A stretch of 64,000 nt of DNA from an uncultured Clostridia bacterium (GTDB lineage: Bacteria > Bacillota > Clostridia > Christensenellales > Borkfalkiaceae): contig CANRCK010000001.1 of the NCBI GenBank assembly GCA_947629095.1, positions 186,001-250,000 of the forward strand, given 5' to 3'. The notes under the pieces were generated by a model. That model had not been told where the DNA came from. It worked only from the letters and a program-made list of their open reading frames with translations, and did no database searches. Made by a program: the position numbers and the translations under genes. Positions 27,801 through 36,140 of the stretch are shown piece after piece; positions within the stretch are counted from its first letter, which is position 1; each line of letters begins with the position of its first letter.

Positions 27801-30045
27801 AGTAAAGCTTTGTTGTATCCTCTCCCTTTTGCCGTTCGAGATATTCCGCCGCGTCGAGATACCAAATCTTGGGCTGATAGCCGTCCCTTATGCGGTTTGC
27901 CTTTTTTGCTTCCGCCATCAACGATTTGAAAGCGGACGACGCTGTCTTTTGTGTAAATATAAAGTCGGAGGTGCTGAGATTATAGCCCCAGCGTTCGAAA
28001 TAGTACGAGAGGTCGTAGCCGACGGAGAGCGAGGAAAGATATACCTGCTTTTCGGTGGCGCTCATCTTGCCGTAATCGGCGGAGACGGACTCGTAGCGGT
28101 ATAAATTTTCAAGCTTGGGCCAATAGCCTATATGGAAGCTTTCGATAAGCCACCATATTATGAAGTTGCCGCGGTTTGTGTTCCAATAGGAGCTTTCCGT
28201 GCGGATATCGGGGGCAAGGGCGGCGGTAGTCTTTGCAAAGTCGCCGCGTTGGGCTACCTTTTCCATAGCCGTTTCGTTATATTTTGAGAGCATATTGTTG
28301 CTGCACTCGCTGACGGTGCGTTCGCCTATATCCATCATGTGCCCCAGCTCGTGGGTGTAGCCCCAGCCGAAGCCCGAACCTATGAGCGCGCCGCGCTCCC
28401 ACGAGACCTGTATGCCGACGTGCTCGATATGGGCGTACGCCGCGCCGTAGGGTTGCATAAGACGTATATTGCAGTTTAAATACTTTGCGCGGTCGTCGTA
28501 TTTGCCGCCGTATTTATTGTTATTTTCATCTATAACAACGCCGTCCGAAACGAGAAGCTCGCCCACGTAGTCGTCCCAGCCCTTGCAGGCTGCTTCAACG
28601 CTGTATTTTTCGGTGTTGTAAACAACGTCGGCAAGGGAGGCGCGGACGGTCAAAATTATATTGCGGCTGACGATTTCGGTGACGTCTACAGCCTTTTCCA
28701 CCTTGCCCTCGCTTTTGGCGTCTGCCTTGTCGGCTGCAACGTATCGGGCGTATTCGCCGAGGCGGTTATAGTACAAGCCCTCGTCGCCACCCTTGCGGAA
28801 TACGGGAATGAGCGTGCCGCCTTCAAGATAGATTCTGACGTTCGAGGACTGGTTTGAAGGCGTGTAGGGATTTGTTATGTAGACGGGACCGCCCGACGGA
28901 ATGGGATCGCCCGTGTTGGTTGTGAAACCGGGCTTTACATAGTTTGCGGGGGTTATTACGTTTTTGCCCAAACGGAGCTTATATTCCCCGCTCCGCCAGC
29001 TTGACCAGCTGCCCCAGAACTGGGTTATGACTATGGAGGGCAATGGGTCGTTGGCGTCGCCCGTGACGTAGACGGTTAAAACGTCCTCCGGGGTGACGCT
29101 TACACCCGTGACCTGACGGTTTGTGCCGAACCACGCCATTTTAAGCGTGCCGCGGGCGTAACCGGCAACGTCGCCGTTGCGCGTTATTACGTTCTCGGCC
29201 TGCGGATTGGTGCTCATTTCCCTGCGGGAATCGTACTTTACGGTGCCTGCAAGCACTTGCTCGGCACGGTTTAAAAGCGCGCTTAGCTCGGTGGAATACG
29301 TGGCGAACTGTTTTACGCCGTTGCGCAGCGCTTCGATATCCCGCACGGTTTTTATGCCGTCGGCAAGCTCGAGCTGGGCGTAGTCCTTAAAAATATTCTG
29401 GACCGCCTCCACCGCCTCGCTGTGGGGCTGAAGAAAAATTATTTCGCTTGCGGCGGCACAAGTGCGGTGTTTGCGGTTGACGTCCGTCCACTCGATTTTG
29501 ATTTTATCCACAGTTTGGCTCTTTGAAAGAGTAATCAAAATAACGTCCGACGTGGGGGCGCTTGAAAGCTCCTGCAAAACGGTATAGTCACTCTCCCCCG
29601 TTTTTACGTAGGAAATTCTTAGAGATATGGGATAGCCGCGGTCGTACCAGCTTGAATCGGACTGATAAAGTATGCGGTCCAAAAGCATGGGCGAAGAAAA
29701 TGCAGCCTCCACATAGTTGGTGGTGCCCGCTTTGTCGTTGGCGTTAAATTGCAACTGCGAGCGCCAGACTGAACCGAAGTTGCGGTCGAAAACGTTGGAA
29801 AAAGGCGCGCCCGGCTCTTCGCCGCCGTTGTGGGCGGCTTGGAACTGCGCGGTGGGTATGCCGTATCTGTCTATGTAACCGTTTTGGAGATACTTGCTGT
29901 CATCGGAAAGTTTTTCTATCTTCAAATCGCCGTTTGCCTCGGCCTCCGGCAAAATTACGGCGCCGTGCAGCAGGGAAATTGCGGCAACGGACAGAACGAG
30001 TGCGATTGCGGCAAGAATAATGGCAAATTTTTTCTTTACGGACAT
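24895..30045 (-). CDS. Membrane-anchored M60-like (enhancin-type) metalloprotease with beta-helix region (1,716 aa)
   Basis: The protein opens with a signal peptide (about 1-38). Residues 60-195 resemble a discoidin/F5-8 C-type carbohydrate-binding domain. The zinc motif HELGH (His566-Glu567) sits in GWGYTHELGHMMDI, with a downstream Glu in the following helix. This pattern and context fit peptidase family M60, whose gut members cleave mucin-type glycoproteins. From about 880 to 1190 there are repeated N-N-x-A-x-x-G-G-A(I/V) units of a right-handed beta-helix. Several beta-rich repeats follow, then a Pro/Asn/Asp spacer (about 1640-1675), one membrane helix and a basic end. There is no LPXTG. 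The ribosome site AAAGGAG is well placed. Likely role: host-glycoprotein processing at the cell surface (inference). Confidence 0.82.
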   Translation of the reverse strand: MSVKKKFAIILAAIALVLSVAAISLLHGAVILPEAEANGDLKIEKLSDDSKYLQNGYIDRYGIPTAQFQAAHNGGEEPGAPFSNVFDRNFGSVWRSQLQFNANDKAGTTNYVEAAFSSPMLLDRILYQSDSSWYDRGYPISLRISYVKTGESDYTVLQELSSAPTSDVILITLSKSQTVDKIKIEWTDVNRKHRTCAAASEIIFLQPHSEAVEAVQNIFKDYAQLELADGIKTVRDIEALRNGVKQFATYSTELSALLNRAEQVLAGTVKYDSRREMSTNPQAENVITRNGDVAGYARGTLKMAWFGTNRQVTGVSVTPEDVLTVYVTGDANDPLPSIVITQFWGSWSSWRSGEYKLRLGKNVITPANYVKPGFTTNTGDPIPSGGPVYITNPYTPSNQSSNVRIYLEGGTLIPVFRKGGDEGLYYNRLGEYARYVAADKADAKSEGKVEKAVDVTEIVSRNIILTVRASLADVVYNTEKYSVEAACKGWDDYVGELLVSDGVVIDENNNKYGGKYDDRAKYLNCNIRLMQPYGAAYAHIEHVGIQVSWERGALIGSGFGWGYTHELGHMMDIGERTVSECSNNMLSKYNETAMEKVAQRGDFAKTTAALAPDIRTESSYWNTNRGNFIIWWLIESFHIGYWPKLENLYRYESVSADYGKMSATEKQVYLSSLSVGYDLSYYFERWGYNLSTSDFIFTQKTASSAFKSLMAEAKKANRIRDGYQPKIWYLDAAEYLERQKGEDTTKLYSSADVPAIEAVTKCSSGYNLFMSTQKCGSSAHLGFEIWEGKGENKRVIGFSYGQAYTDTTEYKNGYVPVYTVVAYDRALQASAESASTGIDANDRVCQIKNQSYSTLYDAIVSAADGDEIVLLKDCHAANLVIDKNVTIRAEGNRTISKVGAQALFTVEQGKTLTLKGSASSKLILDGRSFMQDSALVRAAGNFKAEYCVFQNNSIKQVKGGNGGAVQALGSAGSQMTLSHCEFKNNSAMRGGAIYIQAYGATVLSYTDCTFTQNNAVDGGAVYVANSNVKLENCTFTQNSASNNGGAIAVCEGSVASITDCTVQNNEAVCGGGMYIDGATTLTNGKITGNSASDNGGAIYYSATYSARFFALSGATLSANSCNGSSVYLSGSSTLTDIDISDEDCGYAVSAASGSLRFEGGKISGDVFISESCKVSASKSLFTAHPNKTITFFTDKRITEADGENAEAVLLTTDFTLEGSAADNFKSAYGEVAVGRDKKSLCIALETLKVTLNVGNTATVMRFLIGQEFTLPADSGSEQTYIASWQMGGNSYSAGESFTVTQDMAFTANIKNKTRITYHFGNSGAHADVTDYYIPGDSYTIRNFDIEKFVLNGWEYNNATYLPFTTAVAEGDVTYTANLTAKLKVEYYIYDLNGENPVLIGTKYHAFGERIKWLKITDDSIFDGNMENYLPTGKSLEGYCLSGSDALIDFDTFNVTGDLKLTAVITDNPVYITYMISLNGTSVMDSKTDLAKPGTSYTLSLDLIPYGYHPVALTMFDADGEQVPFDSQEDLNNYVIESVDSFYYIVYADVAKNVYDVTYQYNGEDFKTEQKEYETKIVLEEPEDLPENYHFTSYLIGKPELVLTDEGVYEMQNVELSMQVGTEIIINENTVINILVYIEGQEKLPEEQPSNPDNPGNPSNPDNPNTPDYPGSTVKSGCAGCGYMDIGGGLTLGGGVTAALVLLIAVSHVLRRKKSNM

Positions 30046-30164
30046 ATGACGCTCCTTTTTGCAATATTTACCGTGGCGGATTTATTTTATCAAATACTTT
30101 AAAAATTTGCAATGCTTCATAATGCCCGGCATATACTTTTTTTGATAAAACCGCGGGGGCTATA

Positions 30165-30193
30165 TTGACATTCGGGCGCAAAAGTGATTAAAT
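30165..30193 (+). promoter_or_regulatory. Sigma-A promoter of the aldo/keto reductase gene
   Basis: TTGACA (30165-30170), a 17-bp spacer and TTAAAT (30188-30193) are present. The predicted start point is only about 8-9 nt before the ATG at 30209, giving a very short leader that starts inside the ribosome site. Confidence 0.7.
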
Positions 30194-30208
30194 ATTGGCG
30201 AGGTGTTT

Positions 30209-31033
30209 ATGATTGATAAATATTTGTTGAACGACGGAAGAGAAATCCCCGCCGTAGGGCTGGGAACTTGGCAATCGGCAAAGCCCGACGCTTACAGGGC
30301 GGTGCGCGCGGCGATAGATTGCGGATACAGGCATATTGACACCGCATACGCCTACGACAACGAGGACGCCGTGGGGCAAGCCGTGCGCGACAGCGGCGTC
30401 GGCAGGGAAAATCTTTATATAACCACAAAGCTGCCCTCCGACATAAAGACTTACGGCGGCGCAAAGGAATATTGTCTGCGCTCCCTTAAAGCGCTTGGAA
30501 CGGATTATCTGGATTTATATCTTATCCATGCGCCCTGGCCCTGGTCGGCGGTGGGAACGGACTGCACCGAGGGGAATATTGAGGCTTGGAAAGCGCTTGC
30601 AGACCTGAAAAAAGATGGAATACTGCGCTCGATAGGCGTTTCGAACTTCCGCGGGGAAGAGATTGCCCCGCTGGTTGAAGCGACAGGCGTTACGCCTGCC
30701 GTAAACCAGATAAGGTTTTTTATAGGAAACACGCAGGAACCGGTTTGGGAATATTGCAGACAGCACGGGATATTGGTTGAGGCATACTCCCCCCTTGCCA
30801 CCGGAAAAATTCTGGAAAACGGGGAGATTGCCGCGATTGCGGAAAAATTGGGAGTGAGTCTGGCGCAGCTGTGCATAAAATATTGTATCTGCCGCGGAAC
30901 CCTGCCGCTGCCGAAATCGGTGAACCCAGTGAGGATTGCGGAGAACCTGAAGCTGAACTTTGAAATACCCGAAGAGGATATGAAGGTTCTGAATGCAATA
31001 AAAGGGCTGTTCCCTAAGCCTTACAGAAGCTGA
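30209..31033 (+). CDS. Aldo/keto reductase
   Basis: This 274-residue (beta/alpha)8 NADPH-dependent oxidoreductase has the full catalytic tetrad: Asp44, Tyr49, Lys74 and His107 (in GYRHIDTAYAY, ITTKLPSD and YLIHAPWPW). The cofactor region carries LPLPKSVNPVRIAENL, the usual I-P-K-S-x-x-x-x-R-I pattern with Leu in place of Ile. It resembles 2,5-diketo-D-gluconate reductase-type enzymes, but the substrate cannot be assigned. I use the ATG at 30209, with AGGTG just upstream, rather than the GTG at 30203. It is a single gene with its own promoter and terminator. Confidence 0.88.
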   Translation: MIDKYLLNDGREIPAVGLGTWQSAKPDAYRAVRAAIDCGYRHIDTAYAYDNEDAVGQAVRDSGVGRENLYITTKLPSDIKTYGGAKEYCLRSLKALGTDYLDLYLIHAPWPWSAVGTDCTEGNIEAWKALADLKKDGILRSIGVSNFRGEEIAPLVEATGVTPAVNQIRFFIGNTQEPVWEYCRQHGILVEAYSPLATGKILENGEIAAIAEKLGVSLAQLCIKYCICRGTLPLPKSVNPVRIAENLKLNFEIPEEDMKVLNAIKGLFPKPYRS

Positions 31034-31064
31034 TTCTATCATTTTTTAATAATTTAAAAGCATA

Positions 31065-31102
31065 ACCGCCGCGGCGAACTGCCGCAGCGGTATTTTTGTT
31101 TT
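31065..31102. terminator. Terminator between aldo/keto reductase and spore-surface-like gene
   Basis: The stem ACCGC-C-GCGGC / GCCGC-A-GCGGT has one mismatch and a GAACT loop. It is followed on the plus strand by ATTTTTGTTTT. The two genes converge here, so it may act both ways. Confidence 0.8.
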
Positions 31103-31114
31103 GCGAATGTTATT

Positions 31115-31693
31115 TTAAGTTGTGCTTGCCGCGGGAAGCTTATACTGCTTTATGAACAGGTTTGCCGTGCCGCCCGTTATGCCGGCAGTTGTGGAAAGCT
31201 GAAGTTGTACCGTGGCGTTGGGAGTTGTGGTGTTTACTAAATAAGTTGCGCCGTTGGGTGAATTTTGAATGTCACGCACGGTGGAAGCCGCCTGTACGTC
31301 GTTTACATAAAGCTCGGCTGTAGCCGCGCCCGAAGCGCCGATTTGGGATACGCCGTAGGTTATTTCATAAAGCCCCGGTTCCACAAGCGTTGCAGTACTG
31401 CCGGAGACCGTTATTGCCGTTGAACCGGCGGGATATACGGCGTTGACCGTAAGGGGTACGGGACCTTCGGTTGCGGTTAACGCGGGATTGGAAGCTATGA
31501 GCACGGAGCCGATTGTAAGCCCGGGCGCGGGCGTTACGGGGGGAGTTGTGCCGCCGCCGGAGCCTGTGCCTGTGTTGATATATACGGTGCGGGTTATGCC
31601 GCAGCCGCAGGAATTACAGGAATTACATGAATTGCAGCCTGTGCCCCAGCCGCCGCAGCCGCAACAAGCGTAGAATATTAAATTTTTGAACAT
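31115..31693 (-). CDS. BclA-like spore-surface/exosporium protein with Cys-rich N-terminus
   Basis: This 192-residue protein has no signal peptide. The first 35 residues are extremely Cys/Gly-rich (CCGCGGWGTGC, then three N-S-C repeats). A Gly/Thr/Pro linker precedes a C-terminal region of about 130 residues that reads as a BclA-C/TNF-like jelly roll: VEPGLYEITYGVSQIG, ELYVNDVQAASTV and the closing NLFIKQYKL strand. Such domains trimerise on exosporium and spore-coat glycoproteins. The Cys-rich head suggests disulfide anchoring in the coat. A sigma-K-like promoter upstream agrees with late mother-cell expression. The collagen-like repeat of typical BclA is absent. RBS: AAGAGGTAGCA before the ATG. 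Confidence 0.68.
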   Translation of the reverse strand: MFKNLIFYACCGCGGWGTGCNSCNSCNSCGCGITRTVYINTGTGSGGGTTPPVTPAPGLTIGSVLIASNPALTATEGPVPLTVNAVYPAGSTAITVSGSTATLVEPGLYEITYGVSQIGASGAATAELYVNDVQAASTVRDIQNSPNGATYLVNTTTPNATVQLQLSTTAGITGGTANLFIKQYKLPAASTT

Positions 31694-31745
31694 TGCTACC
31701 TCTTTTGTTTAACGTGCATTGCCGCACGGTTTGGTGCGGTACTAT

Positions 31746-31773
31746 ATTATATGTCAAAAAAGGTATTTGGGTG
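31746..31773 (-). promoter_or_regulatory. Sigma-K-like promoter of the spore-surface gene
   Basis: The minus strand carries AC, 17 bases, then CATATAATA. This matches the sigma-K pattern AC-N16/17-CATANNNTA. A small hairpin (CCGCAC/GTGCGG, 31723-31740) lies in the predicted leader. Confidence 0.5.
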
Positions 31774-31809
31774 TTAAAGAGGTGCGCCGGACAGCTTTGT
31801 CAACGACAT

Positions 31810-32094
31810 TCAATGTTTTCCCAAAATATATAAAATTGCAAGATAGGGAGAAATAAAAAACAAAATCAAAAGCCCCGCATGGGCGGGAATTCCCTCAAAC
31901 AGATTAAATTTGCCCTGCAAACGGCTGTCCACCTGCTGCATATATGCGCATGGAAAACAGCACACGTCAATAAGCAAAACCAACAGCACGATAAACAGCG
32001 GCAAATTTTCAATTCCAACAACCGCCAAAACAACGCTTGAACCTATTGCAAGCACGCTTGTTATTATTGCAAGCCAAAAATTTCTTTTATTCAT
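31810..32094 (-). CDS. Small membrane protein of unknown function
   Basis: This 94-residue protein has about three hydrophobic helices (residues 8-28, 31-52 and 70-90) joined by a loop with QQVDSRLQGKF. I recognise no family. Codons look normal, but the ribosome site is weak (GTGTAGT before the ATG). It lies at the left border of the AT-rich restriction-modification segment and may be host or cargo. Confidence 0.5.
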   Translation of the reverse strand: MNKRNFWLAIITSVLAIGSSVVLAVVGIENLPLFIVLLVLLIDVCCFPCAYMQQVDSRLQGKFNLFEGIPAHAGLLILFFISPYLAILYILGKH

Positions 32095-32148
32095 ATACTA
32101 CACATTTTGTAAAACAATCCCCTCAGTCTGCTTCGTAGCCAGCTTTCT

Positions 32149-32273
32149 CACACGGCGTAAGGACAACGCCGTGTGCTTCGCTCAGCAATAAGTAACAAGT
32201 TCGAACTCGCATAGTTGAGGGAGCGGTTTTGTTTTTTTGTGGCGTAAAATGCTTGTCAAGACAAGCTCACGCC
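32149..32273. repeat. Two stem-loops flanking the left side of the NgoPII-like module
   Basis: A perfect 9-bp inverted repeat CACACGGCG / CGCCGTGTG (32149-32175) is followed by a compound hairpin GCTTGTC-AA-GACAAGC enclosed by GGCGT/ACGCC (32241-32273). No gene is visible between them. They may be terminators or remains of the insertion boundary. Confidence 0.45.
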
Positions 32274-32308
32274 TATCTGCCATTTTATTTATTACGGCTT
32301 TATAACGC

Positions 32309-32337
32309 TTGAAAAATTATAGAATTTATGTTAAAAT
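32309..32337 (+). promoter_or_regulatory. Sigma-A promoter of the NgoPII-like restriction-modification operon
   Basis: TTGAAA (32309-32314), 17 bases and TAAAAT (32332-32337) are present. The predicted start near 32344 lies downstream of the first in-frame ATG (32328), which therefore cannot be the real start codon. Confidence 0.7.
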
Positions 32338-32366
32338 TAAAAGTACATAACAAAGGAGAAATGAGT

Positions 32367-33203
32367 ATGAACATTATCAATGCAATTTATAACTTAGTAA
32401 ATAATCCTATAGTTGAAATTGTATCCCATTATTCAGGAAGAAACCGTGCTAATAATGCAGGGGACGCATTAGAAGAATATGTAAAAGATTTGTTCGCATA
32501 TTCTTTTAATTTATCCGAAACTGAAAAACTTGAAAAATGGAACGAAGTATTTTCATACTTGGGCAATAATAGTAATCCCCCCGATGCTATGTTGCGTGGT
32601 GGTGATGCTATTGAAATAAAGAAACTTGAAACCGATAGTAAAGAGCTTGCTTTAAATAGCAGTTATCCAAAGCATACGCTTAGAAGTGATAGCACTATGA
32701 TTTCAAGTGCTTGTAGAAATGCTGAAAATTGGACAGAAAAAGATATTATTTATGCCGTTGGCGTTGTTCGTCAAAATGTTTTAGCTAATCTTTGCTTTGT
32801 TTACGGTCTTGATTACTGTGCTTCCGATGAGTGTTATAGCAGAGTTAAACGCACTATAAAAGAAGGCGTTGAAAGCATACAAGGTATTGAATTTTCCGAA
32901 ACAAACGAACTCGGGAAAATACACAAAGTTGACCCGTTAGGAATTACTTATTTGCGTGTTCGCGGTATGTGGGGCATTGTAAATCCTTGGTCTGTTTTCT
33001 CTTATGTATGTTCAAGAAATGCTAAGAAAAAATTTAATTTTATGTGCCTTATCAATGAAGATAAATGGAAAACATTTAATAATACAAGTCTTTTAACAAA
33101 TTTATCAAAAACAGGTTTTTCAATTACTGATGTTCGCATAAAAAATCCCGATAACCCTGCGATTTTGAAAAACGCTAAACTTATACAATTTGTAATTGAT
33201 TAG
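32367..33203 (+). CDS. NgoPII-like type II restriction endonuclease
   Basis: The protein has 278 residues from the ATG at 32367, which has AGGAG 8 nt upstream. The N-terminal block ([20 protein letters not shown], followed by [11 protein letters not shown]) and the central 'GGDAIEIKK' match the NgoPII family. D...E-x-K in GGDAIEIKK is the likely PD-(D/E)xK nuclease site. NgoPII cuts GGCC; the specificity here is inferred from family and partner. It is 8 bases upstream of its methyltransferase gene. The pair is clearly richer in A/T than the genes on either side, a sign of transfer. Confidence 0.85.
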   Translation: MNIINAIYNLVNNPIVEIVSHYSGRNRANNAGDALEEYVKDLFAYSFNLSETEKLEKWNEVFSYLGNNSNPPDAMLRGGDAIEIKKLETDSKELALNSSYPKHTLRSDSTMISSACRNAENWTEKDIIYAVGVVRQNVLANLCFVYGLDYCASDECYSRVKRTIKEGVESIQGIEFSETNELGKIHKVDPLGITYLRVRGMWGIVNPWSVFSYVCSRNAKKKFNFMCLINEDKWKTFNNTSLLTNLSKTGFSITDVRIKNPDNPAILKNAKLIQFVID

Positions 33204-33211
33204 GTAATATA

Positions 33212-34201
33212 ATGAAATTATTAAGTTTATTTAGTGGTTGTGGCGGCTTGGATTTAGGCTTTGAAAAAGCGGGATTTGAAATCTCTGTCGCTAATGAGTT
33301 TGACCCGTCAATTTGGGCAACCTATAAAGCAAATCATCCCGATACTAAATTAATTGAAGGCGATATTAGGCAAATTAATGATACTGATTTCCCTGATGAC
33401 ATAGACGGTATTATTGGTGGACCGCCTTGTCAATCGTGGTCGGAAGCCGGTGCTTTGCGTGGAATTAATGATTTGCGCGGTAAGCTATTCTTTGAGTACA
33501 TAAGAATTTTAAGAAGCAAAAAGCCTAAGTTCTTTCTTGCTGAAAATGTTAGCGGTATGCTTGCGAACAGACATTCCGAAGCCGTTAAAAATATCCTGCA
33601 AATGTTTAATGATAGCGGTTATAATGTTACTTTAACACTTGTAAACGCTAAGGATTATGGTGTTGCACAAGAAAGAAAAAGAGTTTTTTATATCGGGTTT
33701 AGAAACGATTTAGGTATTGATTTCAAATTTCCAAAAGGTTCTACCGCTGATAACAGTAAAAAATTAACTCTTAGAGATATTATTTGGGATTTGCAATACA
33801 ATGCCGTTCCCACTGCCGATAAAAACTATCATAATCCAAAAGCAGTAAATAATAACGAATACTTTACTGGTGCTTATTCTCCTATTTTTATGAGTAGAAA
33901 CCGTGTAAAATCTTGGGACGAGCAAGCATTTACAGTTCAAGCATCAGGCAGGCAATGCCAAATACACCCTTCTGCGCCTAAAATGACTTTTATCTCACAA
34001 AATAAAAGAGAATTTGTCAAAGGTCAAGAGTGGCTATATAGGCGTATGACTATTAGGGAAATTGCAAGAATACAGGGCTTCCCCGATACTTTTCAATTTA
34101 TTTATGAAAATGCTGACGATGCATATAAAATGATTGGTAACGCTGTTCCAGTAAACCTTGCATATGAAGTTGCTGTCGCTATTAAAGAAGCATTAGGATA
34201 A
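33212..34201 (+). CDS. DNA cytosine-C5 methyltransferase (M.NgoPII-like)
   Basis: This 329-residue enzyme has all landmarks of C5-MTases in order: motif [12 protein letters not shown] (7-17), motif IV GGPPCQS with catalytic Cys73, motif VI ENV, motif [14 protein letters not shown], a short target-recognition region, motif IX around RIQGFPDTF and motif [10 protein letters not shown]. It methylates cytosine within the site cut by the adjacent endonuclease, probably GGCC, protecting the host. The ribosome site is weak (TAGGTAAT), consistent with coupling to the upstream gene. Confidence 0.92.
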   Translation: MKLLSLFSGCGGLDLGFEKAGFEISVANEFDPSIWATYKANHPDTKLIEGDIRQINDTDFPDDIDGIIGGPPCQSWSEAGALRGINDLRGKLFFEYIRILRSKKPKFFLAENVSGMLANRHSEAVKNILQMFNDSGYNVTLTLVNAKDYGVAQERKRVFYIGFRNDLGIDFKFPKGSTADNSKKLTLRDIIWDLQYNAVPTADKNYHNPKAVNNNEYFTGAYSPIFMSRNRVKSWDEQAFTVQASGRQCQIHPSAPKMTFISQNKREFVKGQEWLYRRMTIREIARIQGFPDTFQFIYENADDAYKMIGNAVPVNLAYEVAVAIKEALG

Positions 34202-34208
34202 AATAATA

Positions 34209-34334
34209 ATGTTAGTTGAATTTATCATAGATAAAATACCACAAATTGACGGGTTAAGCGATATTACTAAAAAGTTTTTGAGCATTGAAGCATTAGTTCC
34301 TAAAAAAGCAGATAAATTACCGCCAAAAGATTAA
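34209..34334 (+). CDS. Possible small protein or gene remnant after the methyltransferase
   Basis: A 41-codon frame starts 7 bases after the methyltransferase stop and encodes an acidic/basic peptide beginning MLVEFIIDKIPQIDG. It has the A/T-rich composition of the module and no clear ribosome site. It may be a small third gene of the module or the start of a gene cut off at the module border, since the sequence beyond 34335 changes character abruptly. Confidence 0.35.
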   Translation: MLVEFIIDKIPQIDGLSDITKKFLSIEALVPKKADKLPPKD

Positions 34335-34649
34335 GGTGGTTTTTCCTAATAAGGTTCGACTTTCTTGGGCGCAGGGTCACGCTCTGCCGTTTCCCGCAAA
34401 GCGGGAACCCTCGGCAGGGCAGCGGCGGCGAAGCCGCCTCGCGCAGAATGACAAGTAAGGTGGCTACTCCCACCTGCCCTTTCAGGGAACCCTCCCCCGT
34501 TGACACGGAAGAGGGCAAGGTTGAGGTTATTATTTAAAATAATTTATGTTGTAAGCGCGCCCCTCACTCTTCCTGTCATTCTGAGGCGTTAGCCGAAGAA
34601 TCTGTCGCGCAGCGCGTTATTCACCTTGTTGCCAAGGGCAAGGGTGAAC
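34335..34649. repeat. Non-coding, GC-rich intergenic repeat-like segment
   Basis: No convincing gene is present. The segment contains several small inverted repeats, for example CCCGC AAAG CGGG and AAGGGCAAGG-type stems. It also holds the phrase GTCATTCTGAGG...GAAGAATCT, which resembles short dispersed repeats found between genes in many bacterial genomes. A TTGCC-CTT-GGCAA hairpin near 34628-34640 may terminate the minus-strand permease gene. It marks the right border of the restriction-modification insertion. Confidence 0.45.
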
Positions 34650-35381
34650 TTAATATGCCAATGATTTTTTGGTGCGGGTCAGGGTGAGGGCTACGGAGAT
34701 TGCAAGCGTTGCCGCGCCCGCAACGAAAAGATAGGTCAGATACAGCCAATTAAGCGGCATACTGCCTATGGTAAAGATGGAGAACGATTCGAATTCTTCG
34801 CCGCCGACCGAAACAATGCCGTATATGAACAAAAGCACGCTTATTACTATGCTTACGGTAAGAAATGTAATCAAATAAACCAAACGGTGCTTTTTTATTG
34901 CAACGGCCAGACAGCCCGAACCGAAACTGTATACGATAAGCCCTGCCGTCATCAGTATTCCGTGGACGTCGAGCTTTGAAACGGAGAACATAAAGCTGTT
35001 TAAATAGACCCACCCGTGCCCCTTGAAGATAAGGATTATTACGCCGTAAAAAGCCAATATATAGAGAAATGTCGTCGCACTCATAACTATGGCATAGACC
35101 GCCGCGCCGAAGTATTCGTATACTGTCTTGCGCACCGAGGAAATGGGATACAGACAGTACTGCGAGGGGCGCAACTCCGCCTGCAAACCGTAAACCAACG
35201 GAGCAAAAAACAAACATACGCTTAAAAACACTACGGGCATGCAGTCAAGGGCGACAAAGCCGACGGCGACCATATAGCCGCACATCGGTAAAACCGCATA
35301 TATAAGCATCTTCAAGCCGTCGGGAAATAAGGGCTGGACGCCGCGGAAATAATTGACCCTTAAATATCTTAAAAAATTCAT
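34650..35381 (-). CDS. Membrane protein, probable ABC-2-like permease subunit
   Basis: This 243-residue protein has about six membrane helices and no other recognisable motif. It follows the preceding permease-like gene with no gap: the TAA stop is immediately followed by its ATG. It is the last gene of a four-gene unit gntR-ATPase-permease-permease. In such YtrA/YtrB-type systems the membrane proteins form the export or sensing channel. The substrate is unknown; antimicrobial peptides or cell-envelope compounds are usual for the class. Confidence 0.65.
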   Translation of the reverse strand: MNFLRYLRVNYFRGVQPLFPDGLKMLIYAVLPMCGYMVAVGFVALDCMPVVFLSVCLFFAPLVYGLQAELRPSQYCLYPISSVRKTVYEYFGAAVYAIVMSATTFLYILAFYGVIILIFKGHGWVYLNSFMFSVSKLDVHGILMTAGLIVYSFGSGCLAVAIKKHRLVYLITFLTVSIVISVLLFIYGIVSVGGEEFESFSIFTIGSMPLNWLYLTYLFVAGAATLAISVALTLTRTKKSLAY

Positions 35382-36128
35382 TTAATACTCCTTGGGGCGC
35401 AGATACAGTATGAGGCGCGCAACCCCTGCGGCAAACAGCCCCGCCGCTATGGCGCAGAACACGCCGACATAAACCCAGCTGTAAGGCACTGCGTTGAACG
35501 CTATATAAAGATTGCCGTTGCCGATACCGGTCAAGGCGATAATTATATAGAACGGCAGGCTTACAATGGCGGGAACCAGGGCGAGCAGCGCGTATTTGAG
35601 TTTTCCGCGCTTTATGAAGGAAATTATGAGCACCAGCCCAATCATTGCAAAAACTATTGCCGCGGCTATAAAATAGCCCTGCGCGCAGACGAAAACCGAA
35701 GCCGCCTCCTCCGTTTCCTCGACGACGAATATCCACTCCCGCGCGGCAATCAATATTACTATCGCAACGATGAGCATTATAATCAACACCGCGGCTAAAA
35801 AAATAACAAAGCCCACAACGGTGAAAAAGACAGCCGAGATAAAAAAATACAATACTTTGCGCCCGTGGGTTATGGGCAAGAGCGCAAAAAGGGAGGGCTT
35901 GTTCTGTATTGCAAACGTCAAGCACAGAAGGCCGATTGAAAGCATAAAGCCGAACAACGAAATTATAGGCATGCCGTTGTTGCCGAGCGGAAACAGAAAA
36001 ATAGCGGACAAGACGCCGAAAAACGAGCTTGCACCGCCCGCATAGCTGCGCACGGTTTTGTTTACGTTCAAATTGTTGCCGTTGATACTCTTCATATAGG
36101 TCCAGAGACCCGGATGAAATTTTTTCAT
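35382..36128 (-). CDS. Membrane protein, probable ABC-2-like permease subunit
   Basis: This 248-residue protein has about six membrane helices, a cytoplasmic N-terminus of about 40 residues and a charged loop near residues 130-140. It lies 12 bases downstream of the ABC ATPase gene and abuts the next permease gene. The two permeases are similar in length and layout but clearly diverged, suggesting a heterodimeric channel. Confidence 0.65.
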   Translation of the reverse strand: MKKFHPGLWTYMKSINGNNLNVNKTVRSYAGGASSFFGVLSAIFLFPLGNNGMPIISLFGFMLSIGLLCLTFAIQNKPSLFALLPITHGRKVLYFFISAVFFTVVGFVIFLAAVLIIMLIVAIVILIAAREWIFVVEETEEAASVFVCAQGYFIAAAIVFAMIGLVLIISFIKRGKLKYALLALVPAIVSLPFYIIIALTGIGNGNLYIAFNAVPYSWVYVGVFCAIAAGLFAAGVARLILYLRPKEY

Positions 36129-36140
36129 ATTCCCCTCCCC

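Noticed and set aside
32328-32366. Earlier ATG for the restriction endonuclease
   Set aside because: It lies inside the predicted promoter (-10 element at 32332-32337) and lacks a ribosome site; the ATG at 32367 has AGGAG at 8 nt.
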